Shown: positions 17,968 to 26,873 of the stretch, piece by piece | Layout: each line of letters opens with the position of its first letter | How positions within the stretch are numbered: the stretch's first letter is position 1 | DNA from: Wukongibacter sp050859025 | GTDB taxonomy: Bacteria > Bacillota > Clostridia > Peptostreptococcales > Caminicellaceae | Assembly: GCF_050859025.1 (NCBI RefSeq) | Contig: NZ_CP138200.1 | Location: forward strand, 4,216,001 to 4,280,000 | Direction: 5' to 3' | DNA length: 64,000 bases | Made by a program: the position numbers and the translations under genes | The notes under the pieces: generated by a model | What the model saw: only the letters and a program-made list of their open reading frames with translations | What the model was told of the DNA's origin: nothing | Databases searched by the model: none

Positions 17968-19890
17968 TTAGAAAGAAACTACTCTTCCCGGATCTTCTAT
18001 TTTATAGCCTCCAAGCTTAAGAAGCTTTTCAGCAAATTCTTCTGACTTTAATGTTCTAATAAACTCTTTGATTTTCTCATCTTCTAGGAACTCTGTTAGT
18101 AAAACAAAATCATATTCTTCTTCACCGATCGGTATAAAATCAAGTCCCATTGCCTCAGCCGATGACTTAATACCTAAACCAACATCGGCACTACCAGATA
18201 AAACTGCTGAAGCCACTGTCATATGAGTCGTCATTTCTCTATCATATCCAATTATATTATTGCTATAAATTTCAAACTCCTTAAGCTTAAAATCTAATAA
18301 TATCCTAGTACCAGAGCCTTTTTGCCTATTTACAAAAACTATATCTTCTCTTACCAAATCTTCTATGGAATTAATATTTTTAGGATTGCCCTTTCTTACC
18401 ATTAATCCCTGTAATCTCCTTACGCCCTTAACAAGGGAAATATCTATATTTTTTAAATATTTCTTTACATATGCTCTATTATATGTTCCAGTTTTTTCAT
18501 CGAGAAGATGGATTGGAGCAATATGAGCTTCTCCTCTTCTCATGGCCATGATTCCTCCTAGACTGCCAACATGAGCTGATGACAAATTGATTTCTCTATA
18601 GTTTTCGTGTATCATACTCCCCAGTATATCCATTATTATATCATGGCTTCCTATGGAAACAATCGTATTATTTATACTCTCTAAATCCTTCAGAAGTTCA
18701 ATTTTGATTTTTTCTCCTGCATCTATTCCTTCTAGGTTTTTAGGAATTTTTGCTATCCCATCGGCTTTAACAAGAGACATGGTAACACCTGCTCCTCTAT
18801 TTAACGGCGTAGCTATCAGCTTACCTTTAACCTTGCCTAATTTCATTCTAACAAACTCTAAGTGCTTTAACGATGACATTAGACGCTTCGATAGAATAGC
18901 CTCTATGGATTGACTCTTAGATTCCTTACAATTGCGAAGCTTATATATCAATGGCTTGACAAAGGCTTCAAAGACAATATATGCAGAAACAGGATATCCA
19001 GGAATCCCAATTACTGGTTTACCATTAACCTTACCCAATATTGCGGGCTTACCGGGTTTTATAGCTACACCATGTATAATCAGCTTTCCAATCTCATCAA
19101 TAATCTTAGACGTATAATCTTCGGTTCCAGCCGATGAACCAGCGTTGATTACGATTATATCATTTTCCTGAACTGCATATAAAATCTTATTCTTTATTAG
19201 CTCATATTCATCGGGAACTGGTTTATATCTTTTAGGTACTCCTCCGTAGCTCTTTGTCATAGCTTCAAACATTCTTGAGTTAGAATCTATTATCTTACCA
19301 GGAGCTATTTCATCCTCAGGCTCAATTATCTCTGTGCCAGTGGGAATTATACCAACTTTAATCTTCTTAGTAACTTCTATTTCTAAAATGCCTCCGCATA
19401 GCAGAGCACCTATATCCATCGGGGTTATCCTGTGATAGGCAGGAACTATCATTTCACTAGCAACAATATCCTCTCCCATAGGTCTTACATGCTGCCACGG
19501 AGAAGCTGCTTTAATTATTTGTACGGTTTCGCCATCTACAGGTATAACATCCTCTATCATAATAACTGAATCATAAGGGTCCTTAATAACATCCCCCGTA
19601 TCTACATATATAAAATCTTTATTCAGCCTAAGAGCTTTAGGACTCCTCTCATCTGCACCATAGGTCTTCTTAGATTTTACAGCTATACCATCCATTGCAG
19701 ATGCGTTAAAAAATGGAGAAGAAATCCTTGCAAATACAGGTCTTGCAGTAATTCTATCAAGTGAATCATATACACTTATAAGTTCTATTTCTCTATCTTT
19801 TATTGATTCCTCTATCTCTTTAAAGAAAAGCTCTTTAGCTTCATCAAGCTCAACATTAGAAAGATAAACCTTCCTTTCAAATTTATCCAT
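17968..19890 (-). CDS. MoeA with C-terminal substrate-binding-like domain
   Basis: A 640-residue fusion. Residues 1 to about 405 are MoeA (metal insertion into molybdopterin): SSPFFNASAMDGIAVKS, IPTGTEI, INAGSSAGTEDYT and GIPGYPVSAYIVFEAFV. The C-terminal 230 residues form a periplasmic-binding-like domain (IVSIGSHDIIMDILGSM, AHVGSLGGIMAMRRGEAHIAPIHL region, FVNRQKGSGTRILLDF), as in the MoeA-PBP architecture of anaerobes. By family this domain may bind tungstate or molybdate and choose the metal. It lies beside a second, single-domain moeA and downstream of the tungstate transporter. Confidence 0.93.
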   Translation of the reverse strand: MDKFERKVYLSNVELDEAKELFFKEIEESIKDREIELISVYDSLDRITARPVFARISSPFFNASAMDGIAVKSKKTYGADERSPKALRLNKDFIYVDTGDVIKDPYDSVIMIEDVIPVDGETVQIIKAASPWQHVRPMGEDIVASEMIVPAYHRITPMDIGALLCGGILEIEVTKKIKVGIIPTGTEIIEPEDEIAPGKIIDSNSRMFEAMTKSYGGVPKRYKPVPDEYELIKNKILYAVQENDIIVINAGSSAGTEDYTSKIIDEIGKLIIHGVAIKPGKPAILGKVNGKPVIGIPGYPVSAYIVFEAFVKPLIYKLRNCKESKSQSIEAILSKRLMSSLKHLEFVRMKLGKVKGKLIATPLNRGAGVTMSLVKADGIAKIPKNLEGIDAGEKIKIELLKDLESINNTIVSIGSHDIIMDILGSMIHENYREINLSSAHVGSLGGIMAMRRGEAHIAPIHLLDEKTGTYNRAYVKKYLKNIDISLVKGVRRLQGLMVRKGNPKNINSIEDLVREDIVFVNRQKGSGTRILLDFKLKEFEIYSNNIIGYDREMTTHMTVASAVLSGSADVGLGIKSSAEAMGLDFIPIGEEEYDFVLLTEFLEDEKIKEFIRTLKSEEFAEKLLKLGGYKIEDPGRVVSF

Positions 19891-19941
19891 TGGAAACTCC
19901 CTCCAACATAATGTATTAACATCTCAATTTATAAGGGGAAT

Positions 19942-21171
19942 CTACATGATTGTTACTCTTACCCTTTCCCCCTGCTTAACCCCTTCTTTATCTGTATCTA
20001 TTTTTATATAGCCCTTTGCCTTTGAGATAAGGGTAATCATTCCTGATTTTCCAAAAACGGGCTTTGCTAGATATTCCCCTTCTTTTCTTTCAATGGTAAC
20101 CATTTGATAGGTTTCCTTCCCTTGGGCAGAATGGATATTCGATGTAAATACAGCTTCAACAGAAGACTCTATTTCCAGCTCAATTCCTTGAATATACTTT
20201 ATAAGATAATCTACAAATACTTTGAAAACTATCATTGCCGATACAGGTTGTCCAGGCAATCCAAAAACTGCTTTATCCTTAACCTTAGCCAGTATTGTAG
20301 GTTTTCCTGGCTTAATAGCAATTCCATGTACAAATACTCCTGGATCTCCAATCCTATTTATAACCTTACTAGTTATATCCTTCGTTCCTACAGAGCTTCC
20401 ACCGGATATTATCACAATATCATTGTTCTCTATGCAATCTACAGCAGTATCCTTCAATAGATCAAAATCATCCTTTACAACTACCTTTTTTGTAACTACA
20501 CACCCTGATTCTTCTGCCATAGAAGATAGTGTATAGGTATTTATATCTCTTATCTGTCCAATTTTTAACTCTTCACTCGATCCTACTATTTCATCTCCCG
20601 TTGATATAATAGCAATAGTTGGCAATTTGTATACCTTAATTTTATCTACTCCTATAGACGATAAAACTCCTATATCCTGAGGCCTTAATCTCAATCCACT
20701 GGATAAAACCATCTCGTCTTTTGCTATATCGTCACCAATATCTATAATATTTTCCTTAATAGCTACAGGCTTATATATGGCAATATTCTCTTCATCTAGC
20801 TTTTCCGTATATTCAACCATAACTACAGCATCAGCTCCATCGGGAATCATTCCCCCTGTAGGTACATAGCAGGCTTTATCGACAGAGAGGCTTTTATCAG
20901 CAGGCTTACCCATATGGACTTCTCCAATTATCTCCATAAAAGCAGGCAAGCTCTCACTTACTCCATAGGTATCCTTTGAAAGAACAGCATATCCGTCTAC
21001 AGTAGATCTTCTAAAATGAGGAACATTCACATTAGAATATACATCCCTAGCTAAAACTCTTCCCATCGCTTTGGATATATCTATTTCTTCATTCCCCAGC
21101 TCATAATTTTTGAAATATTTCGTCAATTCTTTTTTTGCTTCTTCTATACTATGGACTTTAAACATTTTCAT
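19942..21171 (-). CDS. moeA: Molybdopterin molybdenumtransferase MoeA
   Basis: A 409-residue MoeA. Motifs include VPHFRRSTVDGYAV, VPTGGMIPDGADAVVMVEYT, AIISTGDEIVG, IISGGSSVGTKD and FGLPGQPVSAMIVFKVFV. MoeA inserts molybdate or tungstate into adenylylated molybdopterin. Having two MoeA proteins (see 17968-19890) is common in organisms that use both metals or tungsten only. The ATG at 21171 is preferred because GAGGTG lies 6-7 nt upstream; the upstream GTG overlaps that site. It follows tupC with a repeat element in the gap. Confidence 0.95.
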   Translation of the reverse strand: MKMFKVHSIEEAKKELTKYFKNYELGNEEIDISKAMGRVLARDVYSNVNVPHFRRSTVDGYAVLSKDTYGVSESLPAFMEIIGEVHMGKPADKSLSVDKACYVPTGGMIPDGADAVVMVEYTEKLDEENIAIYKPVAIKENIIDIGDDIAKDEMVLSSGLRLRPQDIGVLSSIGVDKIKVYKLPTIAIISTGDEIVGSSEELKIGQIRDINTYTLSSMAEESGCVVTKKVVVKDDFDLLKDTAVDCIENNDIVIISGGSSVGTKDITSKVINRIGDPGVFVHGIAIKPGKPTILAKVKDKAVFGLPGQPVSAMIVFKVFVDYLIKYIQGIELEIESSVEAVFTSNIHSAQGKETYQMVTIERKEGEYLAKPVFGKSGMITLISKAKGYIKIDTDKEGVKQGERVRVTIM

Positions 21172-21221
21172 AGGCCACACCTCTTATAATTTCCAAGTTC
21201 TAAATTACAAATTTTTAGTTT

Positions 21222-21335
21222 TTTCTATAGATAAACAACATTAACCTTCAAAATGAATTTTAAAGGAAATAATGAAGGCTTCTACATTTTTTCTTTGAAA
21301 TTTATTAAACCTTGAAGTTGTTTATCTCTCTATAT
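21222..21335. repeat. Short interspersed palindromic element, family 3
   Basis: The ends TATAGATAAACAAC and GTTGTTTATCTCTCTATA are inverted repeats. The core AATAATGAAGGCTTC and TTTTTTCTTTGAAATTTATT is also found at 52100-52161. The right end supplies the tupC stop codon (TAA at 21322-21324), so the insertion appears to have set the present C-terminus of TupC. Confidence 0.55.
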
Positions 21336-22032
21336 ATAAAGATAAAAATCTTTTGGTTTCTTCCTTCTCAGGATTCAATATTAATTGATCTGCTTTCCCA
21401 GACTCAATTATCTTTCCTCGATCCATAAATATAATATGATTGCATAAACGTTTCGCTTGTCCCATATTGTGGGTTATAATAATCACCGTAATACCCTTTT
21501 CTCTATTTCTTCTAACTATTGCTTTCTCAATTATCTCTATAGAATTTGGATCTATGTTTGCAGTTGGCTCATCCAGTGCTAAAAGAGCAGGATCAAATAC
21601 TAATGCTCTTGCTAAAGCAACCTTTTGGGATTCACCGCCGGATAAACTTGTGGCAAGCTGGTATCTTAATTCAAATATTCCAAGTTCTTGCATTATCTCA
21701 TTGACTTTATTCTCTATAGTCTTTCTATTATATTTTCTAATTTTCAATGGATAGGCAATATTATTAAATACAGATGTTCTTAAAAGATATGGTCTCTGAC
21801 TCATATAAGTAATATTTTTTAATACTAAATCATTTAATGGGTTCCCATTATAAAGTATTTTACCCTTTGTAGAGTCTTCAAGGCCTGCAATTATCTTTAG
21901 CATTGTAGTCTTACCAGCACCATTTGGACCAATAATTCCATATACCTTGCCCTTTTCCAAGGTCATCTTCTCAAGGTCTACTACTATCTTCTCTCCATAA
22001 ATTTTAGTTAAGTTCTCTATCCTGATATCCAT
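21322..22032 (-). CDS. tupC: Tungstate ABC transporter ATP-binding protein TupC
   Basis: A 236-residue ABC ATPase: GIIGPNGAGKTTMLK (Walker A), LSGGESQKVALARAL (signature), LLALDEPTANIDP (Walker B), IIITHNMGQA (switch His). Together with TupA and TupB it would import tungstate at the cytoplasmic membrane. The ATG at 22032 is set by AGGAG 7 nt upstream. The stop lies inside a family-3 repeat. Specificity for tungstate over molybdate rests on the adjacent TupA, not on this subunit. Confidence 0.93.
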   Translation of the reverse strand: MDIRIENLTKIYGEKIVVDLEKMTLEKGKVYGIIGPNGAGKTTMLKIIAGLEDSTKGKILYNGNPLNDLVLKNITYMSQRPYLLRTSVFNNIAYPLKIRKYNRKTIENKVNEIMQELGIFELRYQLATSLSGGESQKVALARALVFDPALLALDEPTANIDPNSIEIIEKAIVRRNREKGITVIIITHNMGQAKRLCNHIIFMDRGKIIESGKADQLILNPEKEETKRFLSLYIER

Positions 22033-22077
22033 TTTCAATCTCCTATAGTACATACTACCTTAAATCTTAAGGTAACA

Positions 22078-22764
22078 TCACTTTGCTACATATTTAAATA
22101 ATACTGAATTTGTAATAAATGAAATAGTGAGTAAAACTAGTCCCATAGCTATTGAAGTAGAATAGTTCCCCATACTATTATTCATTGCAATAAAAGAGGT
22201 CATAACCCTCGTATGCCCCTTTATATTTCCTCCTACTATCATTACTGCACCAACTTCTGATATAGCTCTTCCAAAGCCGGTTACAACCGCAATTAGTATA
22301 TTTATTCTCATTTCTTTAATAAGTAATACTAAAGTGTCCCAACGATCTCCTCCAAGGGTTTTGCATACTTGCTTTATTACATAACCCTGTTCCTTTGAAT
22401 TATTAAAAATAATTCCAGTAACAATAGGTGTAACTAATAAAGTTTGTGCAATAATCATAGCAGTAGAAGTAAACAATAAGCTAAAATGTCCCAATGGTCC
22501 TCTTCTTGAAATGAGAACGGCAACAACTAATCCTACCACCACAGGAGGCAGGCTCATAAAGGTGTATAAAAGCCTTGTAAATACTTTTTTAAACTTGAAC
22601 TTTTTTAAGCCTAGAAAAATTCCTAGGGGAATTCCTATCAATGATGAAATAAGTGTAGAAGTAAAGGACACATATATTGATAGAAGTATTATTGAATATA
22701 CTTCCGTATCAAGAACCATAAGAAGTTTAATACCCTCAATAAATCCGTCTATTATATGTCCCAT
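22078..22764 (-). CDS. tupB: Tungstate ABC transporter permease TupB
   Basis: A 228-residue membrane permease with about five or six hydrophobic segments. The EAA-like loop appears in GRAISEVGAVMIVGGNI, typical of the TupB/ModB group. GGAGG lies 8 nt before the ATG. It lies between tupA and tupC in the usual tupABC order, 85 nt after tupA. Confidence 0.92.
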   Translation of the reverse strand: MGHIIDGFIEGIKLLMVLDTEVYSIILLSIYVSFTSTLISSLIGIPLGIFLGLKKFKFKKVFTRLLYTFMSLPPVVVGLVVAVLISRRGPLGHFSLLFTSTAMIIAQTLLVTPIVTGIIFNNSKEQGYVIKQVCKTLGGDRWDTLVLLIKEMRINILIAVVTGFGRAISEVGAVMIVGGNIKGHTRVMTSFIAMNNSMGNYSTSIAMGLVLLTISFITNSVLFKYVAK

Positions 22765-22849
22765 ACCCTACACCTCCATTTCTATGCTGTCTACCAGTAT
22801 CTTAAGTCATACTACTTAAATTTAAAATTCCATAATATTGTCCTAGCAG

Positions 22850-23782
22850 CTATTTCCCATTTGGAGTAAATAATGGTTGTCCAAATTTTTCTTTTCCAAA
22901 TTCTCCTATAAGCTTTTGAGTTTCTTCAGATAATATCCATTCTACAAAGGCTTTGGCACCTTCGCTGTTAATCTTATTGTTTTTGTCAGGATTTACAGGA
23001 ATCACTCCATATTGGTTAAATAATTTAGAATCTCCCTCTACAACCACCTCTAGTTCAATCTTATCCTTCATGGAAAGATATGTGGCTCTATCGGACATTG
23101 TATAAGCAAGCATTTCATTGGTCATTTGTATAACTTTCCCCATGCCTTCTCCTGCTGAAACATACCAATCTCCCTTAGGTTCTACGCCTGCTTCTTCCCA
23201 GAATGTTTTTTCTTTTTTATGGGTTCCTGAATCGTCTCCTCTAGAAACAAATTTTCCATTTCCTTCACTTAATATTTTAAAAGCCCCAATAACATTATCT
23301 TTTGCTTTCTCAGATAGTTTTATTGGATCATCCTTAGGTCCTATAATTATGAAATCGTTATACATTACATCCGATCTCTCTGTACCATATCCCTCTTCAA
23401 CAAACTTTTCTTCACTACTTTTTGCATGAACTAGTAAAACATCAGCTTCACCATCTCTTCCCATTTGAAGCGCTTTTCCTGTTCCCACAGCAACTACCTT
23501 CGCCTCTATACCAGTCTTTTCTTTAAAGTTAGGTAGAATATAATCTAAAAGCCCACTATTTTCTGTACTTGTGGTAGTAGCCAGTATTATACTTCCATTA
23601 TCCTTTATTTCTTTAGACTCTTCGGTTTCCTTTGATTCTTCATTTGTCTTTGCCTTTGCATCTGATTTTGACTCCTCTGTAGCATTTTGCTGTTCAACTG
23701 CCTTATTGGCACACCCCACAAAGCCTACAAGAGCCAAGGTAACAATTAAAACCCCAATTAATATTTTGCTTATCCCCTTCAT
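22850..23782 (-). CDS. tupA: Tungstate-binding lipoprotein TupA
   Basis: A 310-residue extracytoplasmic binding protein. A lipoprotein signal (VTLALVGFVGC, modified Cys-24) precedes an acidic/Lys-rich linker and the binding domain. The TupA hallmark TTTSTENSGLLDYILP is present, followed by AVGTGKALQMGRDGEADVLL and SRGDDSGTHKKEKTFWEEAG, close to the known TupA ligand motifs. This TTTS-type motif separates tungstate-specific TupA from ModA. It is the first gene of the long tup-moe-moa run and lies downstream of the candidate Moco/Tuco riboswitch and terminator. Confidence 0.95.
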   Translation of the reverse strand: MKGISKILIGVLIVTLALVGFVGCANKAVEQQNATEESKSDAKAKTNEESKETEESKEIKDNGSIILATTTSTENSGLLDYILPNFKEKTGIEAKVVAVGTGKALQMGRDGEADVLLVHAKSSEEKFVEEGYGTERSDVMYNDFIIIGPKDDPIKLSEKAKDNVIGAFKILSEGNGKFVSRGDDSGTHKKEKTFWEEAGVEPKGDWYVSAGEGMGKVIQMTNEMLAYTMSDRATYLSMKDKIELEVVVEGDSKLFNQYGVIPVNPDKNNKINSEGAKAFVEWILSEETQKLIGEFGKEKFGQPLFTPNGK

Positions 23783-23898
23783 AATATCCCTCCTAGATTC
23801 TCTTTCAATTTTCGGGAAAATAATTAATGGCTTTTAAAAAATGTATTTTGAATATTGAAATTATCAATCTACAAATTTCAAATTTTCAGTTCAAAAAC

Positions 23899-23930
23899 AA
23901 AAAAAACACTCCTCTGAAAGGAATGCTTCA
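23899..23930 (-). terminator. Attenuator terminator in the tupA leader
   Basis: On the minus strand AAGCATTCCT, a 3-nt loop and AGAGGAGTGTT form a stem followed by eight T residues. It sits just after the candidate riboswitch aptamer and before tupA, as expected for riboswitch-controlled termination. Confidence 0.75.
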
Positions 23931-23941
23931 ATACCATTAAT

Positions 23942-24039
23942 ATTTTCCTTTCCAAACATGGGAGGTATAAAGATTTCTCCTCATACCCATCGGTCTATAA
24001 TTCATAGTATAACCCTTAGAACTATAGACTCGGAAAAAT
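23942..24039 (-). promoter_or_regulatory. Candidate Moco/Tuco riboswitch upstream of tupA
   Basis: Minus-strand RNA of about 98 nt. The outer stem is TTTTCC (5') with GGAAAGGAAAAT (3'), with GAG right after the 5' strand. There follow a stem TCTATAGTTC/GAATTATAGA and a second hairpin GGTATGAGGAG/CTTTATACCTCCC-like. The sequence and folding are shared with the element at 47864-47959 before fdhA. The two sit before tungstate uptake and before a Moco/Tuco enzyme, and each is followed by a terminator-like hairpin, which is the arrangement of the Moco RNA motif. No covariance-model score was run; sensing of tungsten rather than molybdenum cofactor is inferred from the neighbour genes. Confidence 0.72.
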
Positions 24040-24065
24040 AAATATGTATTTCAATATGTGACAAA

Positions 24066-24094
24066 ATTATACCATATTCTTAAACCTTGTACAA
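24066..24094 (-). promoter_or_regulatory. SigA-type promoter of the tup-moe-moa operon
   Basis: On the minus strand TTGTAC (24089-24094) and TATAAT (24066-24071) are exactly 17 nt apart. Transcription would start about 20 nt upstream of the riboswitch. Confidence 0.75.
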
Positions 24095-24143
24095 CTTCAC
24101 AATATCTGCATTTTGCGAAAATTCACTATTTACTTAAAGCTAT

Positions 24144-24249
24144 TATAGAGAGTTCCAAGTAAATCTTAATTTATACATATCAAAATATCCGATGCTTCTT
24201 AGGATTTTTGATGTGTATAAATTAAAGTTTTGACTGGAATCTCTATATA
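24144..24249. repeat. Palindromic short element, family 1, abutting IS630 copy 1
   Basis: Begins TATAGAGAGTTCCAAGTAAA and ends GACTGGAATCTCTATA. The inner arms AATTTATACATATCAAAA and TTTTTGATGTGTATAAATT are complementary. It runs directly into the first IS630 copy through a TATATA junction. Confidence 0.75.
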
Positions 24250-24274
24250 TAGGGATTTCATATTGAAGCTTAAA

Positions 24275-24880
24275 TTATACTAAGAAACTTCTGCCATAAG
24301 CTAACGAATGAATTCTATCAACATCAGAATTGAGTTCGTCAAAAAAAACTTTAACATGAGATATTAATTCATAGATACTTGATCTAGAAGCGGGTCTAAA
24401 TAACTTAGCCTTAAGATAATTCCACACATTTTCTTGAGGATTCATATCCGGTGAATATCTTGGTAGAAATATTAGCTTAAGCTTAGATTTTTTCTCAAGG
24501 TAGAATTCTTGAATTGCTGAGCTTGTATGAGTTTTAGCATTATCAAGAAAGACAACAACCTTTTTGTCTGGATTGATTTGTAACAAGTATTCTAAGTGAA
24601 TTTTTATCTCCTGTGATGTTATAGATTTATCGGAAGAATATACATCATTTACAGTGTGATGGTTATTAAAAATACAGGTCGAGCCAACTATATTAATCCC
24701 TTTATGAGAACCATTTTTCTCAAGAAGAGGAGCAGCCCCTACTTCACTCCAAGAAGCACGATTGTTTGATTCCATGCGGATACTGGTTTCATCTAATGCA
24801 TATATGGCTGTATCAGATGAATGCTCTAAAGTATCTATTGTCTCTAACATTTTTTTTAAAAGCTTCTTGCTCTGCTTCAT
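24275..24880 (-). CDS. IS630 transposase, catalytic part (copy 1, second frame)
   Basis: Catalytic DDE part of the transposase: YALDETSIRME (first D), VVVFLDNAKTHTSS (second D) and SPDMNPQENVWNYLK (E). It overlaps the first frame at a run of eight A residues on the coding strand. In copy 2 that run has seven A and both parts are in one frame. The full protein would therefore need slippage at the A-run, or the run length is a sequencing error. Its apparent ATG lies near the overlap and need not be a real start. Confidence 0.85.
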   Translation of the reverse strand: MKQSKKLLKKMLETIDTLEHSSDTAIYALDETSIRMESNNRASWSEVGAAPLLEKNGSHKGINIVGSTCIFNNHHTVNDVYSSDKSITSQEIKIHLEYLLQINPDKKVVVFLDNAKTHTSSAIQEFYLEKKSKLKLIFLPRYSPDMNPQENVWNYLKAKLFRPASRSSIYELISHVKVFFDELNSDVDRIHSLAYGRSFLV

Positions 24881-25355
24881 CAGCTTTAGTTGGTTTAGGC
24901 TCTGCTCTTTTATACGATAGATTGTTTTTCTTCAAAATTGACCAAATAGTAGTAATTGAGACTTTTATACCATATGTTTGATTTATATATAAGGCCAATA
25001 ACGCACAGGTCCATGTATGACCTATAAAATCAAAGTCCGCAGGCTTTTTGTTAAGAGTAACATAGATTAAATCATCTACTATGTCAGGACTAAGCTTGGA
25101 CTCACGATTTCCACCACGACGATCTCTTATAGCCTTTATTCCCAATGAGTTCCATCTTTTAACATGGGTTATGACAGTTGGGATACTTAGACCTGTAACT
25201 TCATTAATTTGTGCGTTAGAGAAGCCTTTATATCTCATTATTACTGTAGTTAACACGGTCATAGCAAATTTTGAATCCGTAGTATTTTTAAGCTCAATTA
25301 ATTCTTCTATCGTATATCCATGCAATTTATCTACTTGTATTTTTGGTCTTGCCAT
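24813..25355 (-). CDS. IS630 transposase, N-terminal DNA-binding part (copy 1)
   Basis: About 180 residues with a helix-turn-helix of the IS630 type (MRYKGFSNAQINEVTGLSIP, then THVKRWNSLGIKAIRDRRGG) and a winged-helix region. The start MARPKIQVDKL is preferred because AAGGTG lies about 7 nt upstream. The frame ends shortly after the A8 run with unrelated residues, so it is the front half of a frameshifted transposase. Confidence 0.82.
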   Translation of the reverse strand: MARPKIQVDKLHGYTIEELIELKNTTDSKFAMTVLTTVIMRYKGFSNAQINEVTGLSIPTVITHVKRWNSLGIKAIRDRRGGNRESKLSPDIVDDLIYVTLNKKPADFDFIGHTWTCALLALYINQTYGIKVSITTIWSILKKNNLSYKRAEPKPTKADEAEQEAFKKNVRDNRYFRAFI

Positions 25356-25445
25356 CTTTTCACACCTTCTTCCGTACATTTAGTTTTTGGAAGAAAAGTT
25401 TTTTTATTACGTATATTTAAGATTTCAATTTAAAATCCCTATATA

Positions 25446-26631
25446 GGGATTTCATATTGAAGCTTAAATTATACTAAGAAACTTCTGCCATAAGCTAACG
25501 AATGAATTCTATCAACATCAGAATTAAGTTCGTCAAAAAAAACTTTAACATGAGATATTAATTCATAGATACTTGATCTAGAAGCGGGTCTAAATAACTT
25601 AGCCTTAAGATAATTCCACACATTTTCTTGAGGATTCATATCCGGTGAATATCTTGGTAGAAATATTAGCTTAAGCTTAGATTTTTTCTCAAGGTAGAAT
25701 TCTTGAATTGCTGAGCTTGTATGAGTTTTAGCATTATCAAGAAAGACAACAACCTTTTTGTCTGGATTGATTTGTAACAAGTATTCTAAGTGAATTTTTA
25801 TCTCCTGTGATGTTATAGATTTATCGGAAGAATATACATCATTTACAGTGTGATGGTTATTAAAAATACAGGTCGAGCCAACTATATTAATCCCTTTATG
25901 AGAACCATTTTTCTCAAGAAGAGGAGCAGCCCTACTTCACTCCAAGAAGCACGATTGTTTGATTCCATGAGGATACTGGTTTCATCTAATGCATATATGG
26001 CTGTATCAGATGAATGCTCTAAAGTATCTATTGTCTCTAACATTTTTTTAAAAGCTTCTTGCTCTGCTTCATCAGCTTTAGTTGGTTTAGGCTCTGCTCT
26101 TTTATACGATAGATTGTTTTTCTTCAAAATTGACCAAATAGTAGTAATTGAGACTTTTATACCATATGTTTGATTTATATATAAGGCCAATAACGCACAG
26201 GTCCATGTATGACCTATAAAAATCAAAGTCCGCAGGCTTTTTGTTAAGAGTAACATAGATTAAATCATCTACTATGTCAGGACTAAGCTTGGACTCACGA
26301 TTTCCACCACGACGATCTCTTATAGCCTTTATTCCAATGAGTTCCATCTTTTAACATGGGTTATGACAGTTGGGATACTTAGACCTGTAACTTCATTAAT
26401 TTGTGCGTTAGAGAAGCCTTTATATCTCATTATTACTGTAGTTAACACGGTCATAGCAAATTTTGAATCCGTAGTATTTTTAAGCTCAATTAATTCTTCT
26501 ATCGTATATCCATGCAATTTATCTACTTGTATTTTTGGTCTTGCCATCTTTTCACACCTTCTTCCGTACATTTAGTTTTTGGAAGAAAAGTTTTTTTATT
26601 ACGTATATTTAAGATTTCAATTTAAAATCCC
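25446..26631 (-). mobile_element. IS630-family insertion sequence, copy 2 (decayed)
   Basis: A 1186-bp near-identical copy of the element at 24252-25439, in the same orientation with the same inverted ends, joined to copy 1 by TATATA. By eye the differences are one or two substitutions and four 1-nt length changes in homopolymer runs (missing C near 25931, T run of 7 instead of 8 near 26047, extra A near 26221, missing C near 26334). These account exactly for its being 2 bp shorter. A family-1 short element follows at 26634. Confidence 0.92.
25469..26547 (-). pseudogene. IS630 transposase, copy 2, frameshifted
   Basis: The reading frame is broken by 1-nt changes near 26334, 26221 and 25931, giving fragments that start MARPKIQVDKL and end GRSFLV as in copy 1. 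At the A-run this copy reads straight through (EEAFKKMLETIDTLEH), showing the ancestral single frame. Broken in its present form unless the indels are assembly errors in a repeated element. Confidence 0.85.
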
Positions 26632-26633
26632 TA

Positions 26634-26737
26634 TATAGGGTTTACATAGTAAAACTTAATTTATACATGTACAAATACTCAGTGCTTCTGGGAGTTTTGG
26701 ATATGTATAAATTAAAGTCTTTACTTAAATCCCTATA
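26634..26737. repeat. Palindromic short element, family 1, abutting IS630 copy 2
   Basis: Begins TATAGGGTTTACATAGTAAA and ends TTTACTTAAATCCCTATA. The first bases, GGGTTTACATAGTAAAACTT, resemble the IS630 end GGGATTTCATATTGAAGCTT, which ties this short element to the IS. Confidence 0.75.
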
Positions 26738-26873
26738 GTAGGCTTTAAGTATACAAGTAGTTTTAGACTTTGTATAGATAACATTGACTCATCTTTAGCT
26801 TTCTTTCGTTGTCTTTCTACAATGGATATATTAATATAAAATATATAATAATATTCATATAGGAGGTTAATAT

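Larger units (their letters stand above)
24252..25439 (-). mobile_element. IS630-family insertion sequence, copy 1
   Basis: A 1188-bp element ending in imperfect inverted repeats: GGGATTTCATATTGAAGCTT on the left and, read inward from the right, GGGATTTTAAATTGAAATCTT. It is flanked by TA on both sides, the IS630/Tc1-mariner target. It encodes a DDE transposase in two overlapping frames. The second copy abuts it through TATATA, and the left flank is a family-1 short element with related termini. Confidence 0.92.

Noticed and set aside
23942..24039. Palindromic transposon end instead of a riboswitch
   Set aside because: Both copies lie in the same orientation before cofactor-related genes and are each followed by a terminator; the core blocks are conserved while stem bases differ.
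24275..26631. A composite transposon carrying cargo between two IS630 copies
   Set aside because: Only TATATA lies between the copies; there is no cargo.
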